From CAYNEI01 sp964396185 (lineage in GTDB: Archaea > Thermoplasmatota > SW-10-69-26), in the NCBI GenBank assembly GCA_964396185.1, contig CAYNEI010000028.1, positions 1 to 29,043 of the forward strand: a stretch of DNA of 29,043 nt. The letters are read 5' to 3'. Under the pieces are notes generated by a model. It did not search any database. It was not told where the DNA came from and saw only the letters and a program-made list of their open reading frames with translations. Position 1 is the first letter of the stretch. Each line of letters opens with the position of its first letter. Position numbers and translations under genes: made by a program. Shown here one piece after another: positions 1 to 6,634 of the stretch.

Positions 1-1145
1 GGGATGGTGAGCACCCAGGCGCCCATGATGTGCCGAGCCACGCTCCAGCGCACAGCCGTGAGCCGACGCGTCGCACCCACACCCATGATGGACCCGGTGA
101 TCGTGTGGGTCGTGGAGACCGGCACGCCCAGCGCGGCCATCCAGAACAGGAGGCCTGCACCAGCCGTCTCAGCCGAGAAGCCCTGGTAGGGTTCCAGCTT
201 GGTGAGCTTGTGGCCCACGGTCTTGACCACCTTCCAGCCGCCCACGAAGGTGCCAAGCGCGATGGCCACGGCGGCAGCCACGATGACCCACGTGGGGATG
301 AAGAACGTGTCGATGATGCCGTTGGCGAGCAGGACAGCGGCGATCACACCCATGGTCTTCTGGGCGTCGTTGGTGCCATGCGAGAGCGAGAAGGCGCTCA
401 CAGAGATGAGCTGGAGCTTGCGGAACCACCAGTTCGCTTGACCGGACTCGGCACCGCCGAAGGTCCGGATGATGAGCGTCCCGAGCACGAAGGCGGCACC
501 GAACCCGATGAGCGGCGAGAAGACGATGAACAGGAGCGTGGCGCCGAGCTTGCTCAGCGCCACACTACCCGTGGCGATGCCGTAGATGAGGCCGAGCGTG
601 CCTCCGCTGAAGCCGGCCACGAAGCCCGGCACGCGGACCCGCTCGGACCCTGCCAAGGTCCCGCCGATCACACCGAGCAGCCCACCGATGACGAACCCGA
701 CGCCGAAGGCCTCGGTGGCCTGGACAATCTCGACCGTGGAGGGTAGCAGGAGGGCCTGGAGGCCTGCCGTGGCGAACCCGGCGCCGAGCAGGCCACCGAT
801 GAGCGAGTGGGAGACGGAGATGGGCAGCCCGAACATCGTGGCCAGCGCGGTGGCGAAGATGCCACCCCCGACGGCTGCTGCGAGGATGATGGTGCCGTTG
901 GCGCCGATGGCACCGGTGAGCAGTTCCATGTCGATGATGCCGGAGCCCACGGCCTTGGCCACGGCGGTGCCGAAGAGGAACGGGCCGGCCAGGTTCATGA
1001 CCGCTGCCAGGGCCACGGCGCTCACGGGGCTGAGCACGCGGGTTGCCACGATGGTGGCCACCGAGTTGGCTGCGTCGTTGACCCCGTTGAAGAAGTCGAA
1101 GAGCAGCGCCAGTGCGACGACCGCCATCCACCATTCGAAGACCAT
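1..1145 (-). CDS. pit: PiT-family inorganic phosphate transporter (C-terminus cut by window edge)
   Basis: Low-affinity phosphate permease of the inner membrane, driven by cation or metal-phosphate symport in this family. The reading frame runs open from ATG at 1145 to the left edge (381 codons). It shows the two inverted PiT signatures: FNGVNDAANS near residues 14-23, and SHGTNDAQKTMG followed by GVPVSTTHTITGS in the second half. Many hydrophobic helices separate them. The last visible residues (AWVLTIP) match the usual extreme C-terminal end of the family, so only a short tail is missing. A GGAGG ribosome site lies 9 bases before the ATG. The gene starts 26 bases after the DUF47 gene ends, so the two are probably cotranscribed. 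DUF47 proteins are the usual partners of PiT transporters in archaea and bacteria. Function is secure from family signatures; the transported ion pair cannot be read from sequence. Confidence 0.95.
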   Translation of the reverse strand, partial: MVFEWWMAVVALALLFDFFNGVNDAANSVATIVATRVLSPVSAVALAAVMNLAGPFLFGTAVAKAVGSGIIDMELLTGAIGANGTIILAAAVGGGIFATALATMFGLPISVSHSLIGGLLGAGFATAGLQALLLPSTVEIVQATEAFGVGFVIGGLLGVIGGTLAGSERVRVPGFVAGFSGGTLGLIYGIATGSVALSKLGATLLFIVFSPLIGFGAAFVLGTLIIRTFGGAESGQANWWFRKLQLISVSAFSLSHGTNDAQKTMGVIAAVLLANGIIDTFFIPTWVIVAAAVAIALGTFVGGWKVVKTVGHKLTKLEPYQGFSAETAGAGLLFWMAALGVPVSTTHTITGSIMGVGATRRLTAVRWSVARHIMGAWVLTI

Positions 1146-1171
1146 GTTCGTATGCCTCCTGGGGGTTCTCT

Positions 1172-1798
1172 TCAGGAGTTCTTCATGACGATGTCGCCGA
1201 TGATGTTGGCTGCTGCCTCGGCGGCATCGGTGGCGGTCTCGAGGGTCTCGTAGACCTCCTTGTGCTTGATGATGTGGATGGCGTCATCGGACTCGAAGAG
1301 CGTCACCAGAGCCTCCTTAAGGATGGCATCAGCGGCGTTCTCCAGGGAGTGGACCTCGATGCAGGCTCTGTCGGTCTTGTCCAGCTCCTGCATCTGGCGC
1401 AGCCCATCCACGGCGCGCTCGAGCTCCTTGGACTGGCGGTGGATCAGCGAGCCCAGTGAGCGCATGCCCTCGGTCGGGGTGACCTGGTAGAGCTTGATGC
1501 GGCTGGCTGAGGCGTCGATGTAGTCCAGGAAGTCGTCTAGACGGGTGACCAGCAGGGAGAGGTCGCTGTGGTCGATGGGTGTGATGAACGAGCGGTTGAG
1601 CAGCTCGTACATGTCGTGGACGAGGTCGTCCCCGCGGTGCTCGAGGTCCTTGATCCGGTCGGTCTGCTCCGCGACGGACCCGCCGTCTTGCAGGAGCTGC
1701 TCGAGCGCACTTGCTCCTTCCACCCCGTTGGTGGCGATGGCGTCCAAGGTGTCGAAGAACTTGTGATCCTGCGGGATGATCCATTCCTTCAGGCCCAT
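1172..1798 (-). CDS. DUF47/PhoU-like phosphate transport accessory protein
   Basis: All-alpha protein of 208 residues of the DUF47 (TIGR00153, PhoU-related) family. It is thought to modulate the adjacent PiT transporter, although its biochemical role is poorly defined. Visible family features include the N-terminal FFDTLDAIA segment, an acidic helix with IKDLEHRGDDLVHDMYELL that matches the metal-binding E/DxxxD motifs of PhoU-like bundles, DLSLLVTRLDDFLDYID, and a second copy-like segment near the C-terminus with VYETLETATDAAEAAANIIGDI. The ATG at 1798 was chosen because the family starts with this short hydrophobic stretch and a GGGAG site lies just upstream. The open frame continues into the assembly gap, but that upstream part reads through promoter-like AT-rich DNA. 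The gene precedes pit by 26 bases. Confidence 0.9.
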   Translation of the reverse strand: MGLKEWIIPQDHKFFDTLDAIATNGVEGASALEQLLQDGGSVAEQTDRIKDLEHRGDDLVHDMYELLNRSFITPIDHSDLSLLVTRLDDFLDYIDASASRIKLYQVTPTEGMRSLGSLIHRQSKELERAVDGLRQMQELDKTDRACIEVHSLENAADAILKEALVTLFESDDAIHIIKHKEVYETLETATDAAEAAANIIGDIVMKNS

Positions 1799-1850
1799 GT
1801 GGCTCCCACGCCTCGCACCGAGCTGAAGGTAGTAAGGACTTTCCTCATAT

Positions 1851-1859
1851 TCTATATAG
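1851..1859 (-). promoter_or_regulatory. TATA-like box before DUF47-pit
   Basis: Reading the minus strand, an AT-rich CTATATAGA sits at the edge of the assembly gap about 55 bases before the DUF47 start. A start site about 25 bases downstream would leave a leader of about 30 bases carrying the GGGAG site. The B-recognition element, if present, is hidden in the run of N. This suggests DUF47-pit has its own promoter rather than depending only on the phoU-like gene upstream. Confidence 0.5.
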
Positions 1860-1959
1860 NNNNNNNNNNNNNNNNNNNNNNNNNNNNNNNNNNNNNNNNN
1901 NNNNNNNNNNNNNNNNNNNNNNNNNNNNNNNNNNNNNNNNNNNNNNNNNNNNNNNNNNN
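1860..1959. other. Assembly gap (100 N)
   Basis: Exactly 100 unknown bases, the usual placeholder for a scaffold join of unknown size. It hides the 3' end of the AbrB-PhoU gene and part of the DUF47 promoter. The true distance may differ from 100. Confidence 0.99.
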
Positions 1960-2744
1960 CCGACAGCATCCCCGAAGAGACCGCTGGCCTCGTTCCACGC
2001 CTGAGAAAGCTCCTTGAGGAAGACCTCGCGCTCAGGCGTTCGAGGCAACCGGACGCTCTCACCAGCCACCCGGGCGGCGTGGTCGGCGGTCCGCTCGCAC
2101 AGCCTTGCGACCAGGAGGAAGTTGAGCGCCCGTCCAGGTGTGAGCTTCATCTTGGATGCCTGGCTCACATCCCGGAGGAGCGCGTGGAACTGCTTGTTCA
2201 CGAGCCAGTAGAGCCTGTCCACCTCATCGTCGCGGTCTTGGACGAGGTCTAGATCGATGGCCTCTGCATCGATCATCAGGTCGCCTGCTTCCCCTTGCAT
2301 GGCCTTCGTGAGCATGTTCATGCGGCGCAGCGCCTTGTCCATGTGGAACTCGCGGGGATCAAGGAAGTCCTGGACGGTGATCGAGTTGGGGTCCTCCTCG
2401 ACGATCTCGAGGCCCATCACCCTCGTGACCGCCCGCCGGACCGCCCTACGGTTCTCAGGTGGAAGCTCTCTGTCGGCGTGGACGAGGATGGAATCGTAGC
2501 CTGAAAGGTAGGCGGCGATGATCCGCCGGAAGAGGTGGTCGTCGGAGGCCCCACCAGCCTGGATCGTGTACTGCTGGATCTCACGCGTCCCCTTCGCATG
2601 GGGCAGCACGGCCAGGCTCCCATCGGCCTGCTCCGTACAGCCGACGACGTCACCAGCCTCCAGGTTCGCCTTCTCGGTCCACCCCTTCGGCAGGGTGACC
2701 GTGAGGCTGGAGCCACCGGTGAGCTGGACCTTCCTCAGTTCCAT
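1960..2744 (-). CDS. AbrB-PhoU fusion phosphate regulator (C-terminus lost in gap)
   Basis: Predicted cytoplasmic, DNA-binding phosphate-uptake regulator of the type common in archaea. Residues 1-45 form a SpoVT/AbrB swapped-hairpin domain (MELRKVQLTGGSSLTVTLPK, then WTEKANLEAGDVV). Residues from about 90 onward are a PhoU helical bundle with a metal-site-like DRDDEVDRLYW helix and ARLCERTADHAARVA, the classic PhoU E-R-x-x-D-H motif. About 261 residues are visible; typical members run to about 330-350, so the second PhoU half is largely in or beyond the gap. The ATG at 2744 begins the AbrB domain directly and lies about 26 bases from a strong TATA box, implying a leaderless transcript. Its position just upstream of DUF47-pit implies control of that transporter, or of itself, in response to phosphate. 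Confidence 0.9.
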
Positions 2745-2765
2745 GGAACGAGAAGCCGGACCCGG

Positions 2766-2794
2766 TTATATATACATTCTATCTCAGATATAGA
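2766..2794 (-). promoter_or_regulatory. TATA box and adjacent imperfect palindrome upstream of AbrB-PhoU
   Basis: On the minus strand GTATATATAA (2766-2775) is centred 26 bases before the ATG at 2744, the archaeal leaderless spacing. Immediately upstream lies an imperfect inverted repeat, with arms TCTATCT (2778-2784) and AGATATAGA (2786-2794) on the plus strand. It is well placed as an operator or upstream activator site. Which protein binds there is not shown; autoregulation by the AbrB domain is an inference. Confidence 0.6.
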
Positions 2795-2874
2795 GACCTA
2801 CGGAATCGACTCGCGGCTGCGAAGGCGGCCGCGGACCGTCATCCCTAAGCCCCTCGCCGGTGCTACGGGGCTCT

Positions 2875-3588
2875 ATGCCCGCCCGACGGCTCCACATCCT
2901 CCAGCACGTCCCGTACGAGGGACCGGGCCACGTCGTCGACTGGGCCCTGCGCAGGGGCATCCAGGTCGCCCGGACCCGCGTGGATCTCAAGGAGGAGATC
3001 CCCTCCCTGGAGGACTTCGATGCCCTGGTGGTTCTCGGGGGGCCCATGAGCATCCACGACCACCGCGGCCACCCGTGGCTCGTGCGCGAGCGCGCCTACA
3101 TCGAGCACGCCCTCCAGGAGCGCGTCCCCACGCTGGGCATCTGCCTGGGCGCCCAGCTCATCGCGCACGCCCTGGGCGCCGAGGTTCGGGAGAACGCGCA
3201 CCGGGAGATCGGCTGGCACAAGGTCCACCGTACCCTGGACGCCGCCAAGCACCCATCGTTCCGCGATCTCCCAGACACCTTCGAGGCCCTCCACTGGCAC
3301 ACCGAGACCTTCGCCGTGCCCGACGGCGCAACAGCCCTGGCGGCCAGCGAGGCCTGCAGCGACCAGGCCTTCGCCCTGGACAACGATGTGCTCGCCCTCC
3401 AGTTCCACCTGGAGCTTAGCCCCAAGCAGCTCGAAGGCCTCATCCATGCCTGCCCGGACGACCTGGTCGAGGGAGCCTACGTGCAGGACCCGGACCAGAT
3501 GCTCTCAGACCCCGCCAGGTTCGAGCGAGCACACGACCTGCTCGAGCGCGTGCTGGATGGGTGGTTGCTGGAGCGGATGAAGGCGTAG
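2875..3588 (+). CDS. Class I glutamine amidotransferase (GMP synthase-like, stand-alone)
   Basis: Stand-alone type 1 glutamine amidotransferase domain of 237 residues, similar in build to GuaA-like amidotransferases such as the YqeF/PuuD neighbourhood. The catalytic triad is visible: the nucleophile elbow GICLGAQ with Cys90, and His178 with Glu180 in QFHLELS. The oxyanion motif VLGGPMS occurs near residue 53. No synthetase domain is attached or adjacent, so the acceptor of ammonia, or whether it is instead a peptidase, is unknown. ATG at 2875 is preferred over an in-frame GTG at 2860 because it begins the conserved MPARRLHILQH strand. No clear ribosome site precedes it. A plus-strand TATA-like GATATAGAG near 2787 could supply a leadered transcript. 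Confidence 0.85.
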   Translation: MPARRLHILQHVPYEGPGHVVDWALRRGIQVARTRVDLKEEIPSLEDFDALVVLGGPMSIHDHRGHPWLVRERAYIEHALQERVPTLGICLGAQLIAHALGAEVRENAHREIGWHKVHRTLDAAKHPSFRDLPDTFEALHWHTETFAVPDGATALAASEACSDQAFALDNDVLALQFHLELSPKQLEGLIHACPDDLVEGAYVQDPDQMLSDPARFERAHDLLERVLDGWLLERMKA

Positions 3589-3651
3589 ATGGCCGATTCT
3601 TCCGGCACCCCTCCATCACCCCCTAAGTAGGATGACCTCCAATCGGTAGCT

Positions 3652-4242
3652 GTGCGTGGCAACGGCCCGCTCACCATCGGCGTCGACTTCGACGGGGTGC
3701 TCTTCGACCAGATCCCCCACATCCTGGCCCGCTTCCAGGAGCTCCACGGGATCGATCTGACCCCGGTGGATGAGTGGCACTGGGATCTCTCCCAGCACCC
3801 GGAGATCCTCGCCGCCGAGCTCCACGAGGACGAGGTCTGGAGCATCTTCCACACCATCGAGTCCGACCCAACGGTGCACGAGACCGGCCTGCTCGACCCC
3901 CATGCCCTCGAGGTGCTTGAGCGGTGCCGACGGCTGGGCCACCGGGTCCACGTAGCCACCACCAGGCGCGAGGAGAGCCGGGCGGTGACCGAGGCGTTCC
4001 TGGATGCCAACGGGGTGCCCCTGGACCAGGTTGACATGCACGTCTTCCCCAAGATCGGCTACGACGTGCTCATCGACGACCTGCCACCCAACGTGGAGGC
4101 AGCCGCCGCAGACGGCTCGACGGCTCTGCTCATGGACCACCCGTACAACCAGGGGTTCCACACCGACGGGAACCCCAGACGCGTGCGCAACTGGGCGCAC
4201 GTGGAGCAGGTGCTCGAGGAGATCTTGCACGGTCGCTGGTAA
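3652..4242 (+). CDS. HAD-superfamily 5'-nucleotidase (5'(3')-deoxyribonucleotidase-like)
   Basis: Small HAD phosphatase of 196 residues resembling the NT5C family that removes phosphate from (deoxy)nucleoside monophosphates. Motif I is VDFDGVLFD (nucleophile Asp11, acid/base Asp13). Motif II is the Thr in VATTRRE near residue 103, and motif IV is the LIDDLPPN segment near residue 140. A helical cap insert follows motif I. The GTG at 3652 was selected because it lies just before the first strand; no ribosome site is evident, which fits a leaderless or weakly led message. The preceding gene is 63 bases away on the same strand, so cotranscription is possible. A duplicated intergenic element begins immediately after its stop codon. 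Substrate is inferred from family only. Confidence 0.8.
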   Translation: MRGNGPLTIGVDFDGVLFDQIPHILARFQELHGIDLTPVDEWHWDLSQHPEILAAELHEDEVWSIFHTIESDPTVHETGLLDPHALEVLERCRRLGHRVHVATTRREESRAVTEAFLDANGVPLDQVDMHVFPKIGYDVLIDDLPPNVEAAAADGSTALLMDHPYNQGFHTDGNPRRVRNWAHVEQVLEEILHGRW

Positions 4243-4430
4243 CGCCCTTTTCTTTGTGGGGCCACCGGGGACGTGCGGCCGCCGCAAAGAAAACGGCGGC
4301 GAAAGAGAAACGGCGGCCGCACGCTTCGCGTGGCCCAAGGACGTCAGGCGGGTGCTTGGAGGCGCTGGTGGTGCTATCCGGCAATGTCCGCTCTCGCGGT
4401 CGCTTTGTCTGTGGCGCTGTTGGCATCTTC
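4243..4430 (+). repeat. Intergenic structured repeat element, copy 1
   Basis: About 188 bases directly after the nucleotidase stop codon, homologous to 27024-27212. Visible pairing: TTTTCTTTG (4248-4256) with CAAAGAAAA (4285-4293); GGGCCAC (4259-4265) with GTGGCCC (4330-4336); and a 13-bp perfect stem 4272-4284 with 4311-4323. The 26-base loop 4285-4310 is A-rich and almost identical in copy 2, whereas the stem sequences differ yet stay fully paired in both, which argues for selection on structure. Downstream a weaker hairpin, CCGC-TCTC-GCGG (4388-4399), also keeps pairing in copy 2. The polypyrimidine TTTTCTTT could also act as an archaeal terminator for the upstream gene. No transposase or known RNA family was recognised. 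The strand is assigned by convention. Confidence 0.8.
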
Positions 4431-4441
4431 CGGTTGGGCGA

Positions 4442-4480
4442 ACCACCGCGGCGCCGCCGCTTCGGCAGCCGTTCGGTGGT
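4442..4480 (-). terminator. Possible hairpin after arsC
   Basis: An inverted repeat with arms ACCACCG (4442-4448) and CGGTGGT (4474-4480) encloses GC-rich DNA and lies 24 bases beyond the arsC stop codon on the minus strand. It could end the arsenic operon transcript. There is no poly-T run next to it, so the terminator call is weak. Confidence 0.3.
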
Positions 4481-4503
4481 CGTTTGTATCCTCTTGACCC
4501 GCC

Positions 4504-4923
4504 CTAGCCCGTCGTCACACCGTACCGCTCGAACAGCTCACGCATCCGCGCCTCGATCTCGTCCCGGACTTCCCGGAACTTGTCGAGCTCTTGACCCACC
4601 GGGTCCTCCAGCGGCCAGTCCTCCAGTGTGACCTCCCTGAACGCAGGGCAGGCGCCCTCACCACAGCCCATGGTGACCACCAGATCGCTCCGGCGCACGA
4701 AGGCCTCGTCCAGGGGATCGCTCGTCTGGTCCCGGATGTCGATGCCGATCTCGGCCATGGCCGCCACGGCGTTGGGCGAGACCTGACCGGCAGGCTTCGA
4801 GCCACCGCTTGCCACCTCGACCTGGTCCCCGCCGAGGTGGCGCGCCAGGCCCTCGGCCATCTGGCTTCGGCAGCTGTTCCCGACGCAGGCGAAATAGATG
4901 GTGAGCCTTGGCTGCTCGGTCAC
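4504..4923 (-). CDS. arsC: Arsenate reductase, low-molecular-weight phosphatase type
   Basis: Reduces arsenate to arsenite in the cytoplasm, using thioredoxin-type reductants in this family. The 139-residue protein has the LMW-phosphatase loop C-X5-R as CVGNSCR (Cys13, Arg19) at the N-terminus. A downstream cysteine pair, Cys87 and Cys92 in MGCGEGACP, corresponds to the relay cysteines of the Staphylococcus-type ArsC. The catalytic acid loop DWPLEDP lies near residue 103. It starts with GTG at 4923, overlapping the aquaporin stop by four bases (GTGA), so translation is coupled. Position as the last gene of arsR-aquaporin-arsC supports arsenate reductase over protein tyrosine phosphatase. Confidence 0.92.
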   Translation of the reverse strand: MTEQPRLTIYFACVGNSCRSQMAEGLARHLGGDQVEVASGGSKPAGQVSPNAVAAMAEIGIDIRDQTSDPLDEAFVRRSDLVVTMGCGEGACPAFREVTLEDWPLEDPVGQELDKFREVRDEIEARMRELFERYGVTTG

Positions 4924-5648
4924 TGGACCCCCTCCGTGGCTGGATTGGGCGGGGTCGAGGGTTCACCGGCGGTGGGCCCCTCGACCGGCTGGCGCTCCGG
5001 CACACTGCCAGCTCGGACGACCTCGTAGGCCGCCATGGCCAGGATCCCGCCGACCACGGGGGCGAGCAGGTAGAGCCAGAGCTCGGTGAACGAGCCGGCC
5101 ACGAGTGCGGGGCCCAGGGAGCGGGCCGGGTTCATGCTCGCACCGGTCATCGAGCCGGCGAAGAGCGCGCCGAGGCCCACGGCGATGCCGATGGCCAGCC
5201 CGCTGGCTGCCCCCTCCGCCCGGGCGTCCGTGGCGACACTGATGATGGTGAAGCAGAGGAAACCGGTGGCCACGATCTCGAACACGACACCCTTCCACAC
5301 AGGGAGGCCTACGGCCAGGCTGGTTGCCCCCAGGCCCCCGTCGAGCCCCAGAAGAAGGCGCAGGAGGGCCGCGGCGGCCAGGGCCCCCGTGGCTTGCGCG
5401 GCGATGTAGCCGGGGGCACGCCGCCAGGGGAAGCGACCCACTGCGGCGAAGGCCAGCGTGACGGCGGGGTTGATGTGGGCGCCGGAGACGTGGCCGATGG
5501 CGTAGACCATGGCGGCCACGACGAAGGTGAAGGTGAGCGCGATACCGACGGGGCCCAGCCCTGCGCCAGCCGCGTCCGCCATGATGGCCCCGCACCCGGC
5601 GAAGACCAGGGCGAATGTGCCGATGGCCTCGGCGAGCTCGGCACGCAT
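4920..5648 (-). CDS. MIP/aquaporin-family channel, likely arsenite exit route
   Basis: Six-helix major intrinsic protein of 242 residues. The two pore half-helices carry intact NPA boxes: SGAHINPAVT (around residue 50) and TGASMNPARS (around residue 168); the Arg after the second box is the selectivity-filter arginine. The C-terminal 35 residues are a Pro/Glu-rich tail outside the fold. ATG at 5648 overlaps the arsR stop (TGATG), and the 3' end overlaps arsC by four bases. In Sinorhizobium meliloti an aquaglyceroporin (AqpS) sits in the same arsR-aqpS-arsC order and lets arsenite leave the cell down its gradient in place of ArsB. By that precedent this channel probably does the same, but the substrate here is inferred. 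Confidence 0.9.
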   Translation of the reverse strand: MRAELAEAIGTFALVFAGCGAIMADAAGAGLGPVGIALTFTFVVAAMVYAIGHVSGAHINPAVTLAFAAVGRFPWRRAPGYIAAQATGALAAAALLRLLLGLDGGLGATSLAVGLPVWKGVVFEIVATGFLCFTIISVATDARAEGAASGLAIGIAVGLGALFAGSMTGASMNPARSLGPALVAGSFTELWLYLLAPVVGGILAMAAYEVVRAGSVPERQPVEGPTAGEPSTPPNPATEGVQ

Positions 5649-5959
5649 CAGCAGCACCCAGCCGCAGCGCAGGCCTCGGGCTCGGTGCACTCGATGTGCT
5701 CGGCCAGCCACTGCGCCTCATCCAGGAAGGTGGCCAGGCGGGGGTGGGCCAGGGAGTAGTGGACCTCGCGCCCCCGCCGCTCGGTGACCACGAGGCCACA
5801 GGCCCGCAGTTGGGCGAGGTGGTGGCTGACGTTGGTCTGCTCCTTGCCGGTGAGCTCAACGAGGTCCCCGACGCACTGCGGGTCCCCGCTGGTGAGAGCC
5901 GAGAGGATGGAGAACCTGGTCTCCTCTCCAAGGCAACAGAAGAGTGAAGTTGTGTTCAT
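5648..5959 (-). CDS. arsR: ArsR-family metalloregulatory repressor
   Basis: Winged-helix repressor of 103 residues. The fold is clear: EETRFSILSAL helix, VGDLVELTGKEQTNVSHHLAQLRACGLV recognition helix region, and the RRGREVHYSL wing. Cysteines that could bind arsenite are not in the classical ELCVCDL site, which here reads PQCVGDL. They cluster at the ends instead: Cys8-Cys9 near the N-terminus, and Cys91, Cys97, Cys102 and Cys103 at the C-terminus. A C-terminal triad is known in Acidithiobacillus ferrooxidans ArsR, so this may be a distinct sensing site. First gene of an overlapping three-gene operon. Confidence 0.92.
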   Translation of the reverse strand: MNTTSLFCCLGEETRFSILSALTSGDPQCVGDLVELTGKEQTNVSHHLAQLRACGLVVTERRGREVHYSLAHPRLATFLDEAQWLAEHIECTEPEACAAAGCC

Positions 5960-5979
5960 ATGAGCTAATATTCATATGT
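5955..5979. promoter_or_regulatory. Repeated TTCATATG sites at the arsR start (candidate operator)
   Basis: Two copies of TTCATATG (5955-5962 and 5971-5978) lie 16 bases apart in AT-rich DNA, each containing the palindrome CATATG. The first overlaps the arsR start codon. This placement suits a repressor site for autoregulation and could also affect the divergent antitoxin gene. A precise TATA box cannot be fixed. Confidence 0.45.
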
Positions 5980-6044
5980 TGTATTTGTGGGCATCGGTCG
6001 ATCGACACAAGATTCATGGCCACAGAACGCGGATCACACATTCG

Positions 6045-6275
6045 GTGTCAACTCGCACGATCTCCCTGGCCGACGACGCCTACGAGGCGCTTCTGGCCAT
6101 GAAACAGCCTGGGGAGTCCTTCAGCGACGTGGTCCGCCGGATCACCCGCCGACGCTCGCTCACAGAGCTCTCAGGCATCATGGACCCGGATGCTGCGGCG
6201 TCCGTCGGTGAGGCGATCGAGGCCAACCGCTGTGAACGGCTGGCCACGCGGCGCGAGGAGGCCAGGCTGGAGTGA
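6045..6275 (+). CDS. Orphan VapB-type antitoxin (DUF217 family)
   Basis: Small protein of 76 residues. The N-terminal segment (STRTISLADDAYEALLAMK, then GESFSDVVRRI) matches archaeal VapB antitoxins of the DUF217/UPF0330 family, which form ribbon-helix-helix-like DNA-binding dimers and neutralise VapC PIN RNases. GTG at 6045 is preferred because the family begins at this motif; longer in-frame starts (ATG 5976) add 23 residues that do not resemble it. No PIN-domain toxin follows: the next DNA is a decayed methylthiotransferase fragment on the other strand. It is therefore a solitary antitoxin, or one whose toxin was lost. It is divergent from arsR. Confidence 0.7.
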   Translation: MSTRTISLADDAYEALLAMKQPGESFSDVVRRITRRRSLTELSGIMDPDAAASVGEAIEANRCERLATRREEARLE

Positions 6276-6288
6276 CGCCCAGCGAGCC

Positions 6289-6553
6289 TTATGCAACCCT
6301 GCCCGTGCGGGGGCCTGTCCCGAGCACCTGAAGCTCGCGCCTCTCGGCATGCGCCTTGGTGGCGCCCACGATGCGTTCCTGGATCCGCGTGCCTGCTAGC
6401 AGCTCGCCTGGAACGACCAGCTCCCGGGATCGGTCCTTGACCACGCCCCCATCGATCTCATCGAGCTCGAAGCCTGGGGTGCCGGGCCGGGGCGAGACGC
6501 GCGTGACGTTGATGTGGCTGAGGAACCTTGGAGCGGCCTTCTCCTCCAGATAG
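6289..6553 (-). pseudogene. Decayed copy of the tRNA methylthiotransferase C-terminus
   Basis: The minus-strand sequence is a close copy of the 3' part of the gene at 16781-17797. It reads HINVTRVSPRPGTPGFELDEIDGG, then VVPGELLAGTRIQERIVGATKAHAE, ending GRVA before its stop, as in the intact gene. Compared with that gene, 43 codons (equivalent to 16912-17040, the linker and start of the TRAM domain) are removed in frame, and all upstream radical-SAM sequence is absent. Homology fades at about 6550. It lacks a start and the catalytic domain, so it cannot be functional as this enzyme. Confidence 0.85.
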
Positions 6554-6634
6554 CTATTAACTGCATCGTGGCCATGCGCGCATGATGAGGGGTAGCAGGC
6601 CCGTGCCCGTGGCTCCAGGCTGGGTGGGTCCACG

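Noticed and set aside
1172..2062. One continuous 296-codon protein across the assembly gap
   Set aside because: It joins DUF47 to a wrong frame of the AbrB-PhoU gene through N bases and promoter-like DNA; the DUF47 protein has its own start at 1798.
2535..3419. Plus-strand 294-codon frame overlapping the AbrB-PhoU promoter and amidotransferase
   Set aside because: Out of frame with the amidotransferase triad and antisense to AbrB; Pro/Arg-rich shadow.
4254..4631. Lys/Arg-rich small protein (AKKTAAKEKRRP-like) encoded in the structured repeat, also partly open in copy 2
   Set aside because: Differences between the copies preserve base pairing rather than amino acids, and the frame runs into antisense arsC; protein coding is less likely than structure.
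4908..5759. Plus-strand frame of 283 codons over the arsenic genes
   Set aside because: Composition is Gly/His/Asp-rich nonsense and it crosses two genes; the minus frames show NPA boxes and a winged helix.
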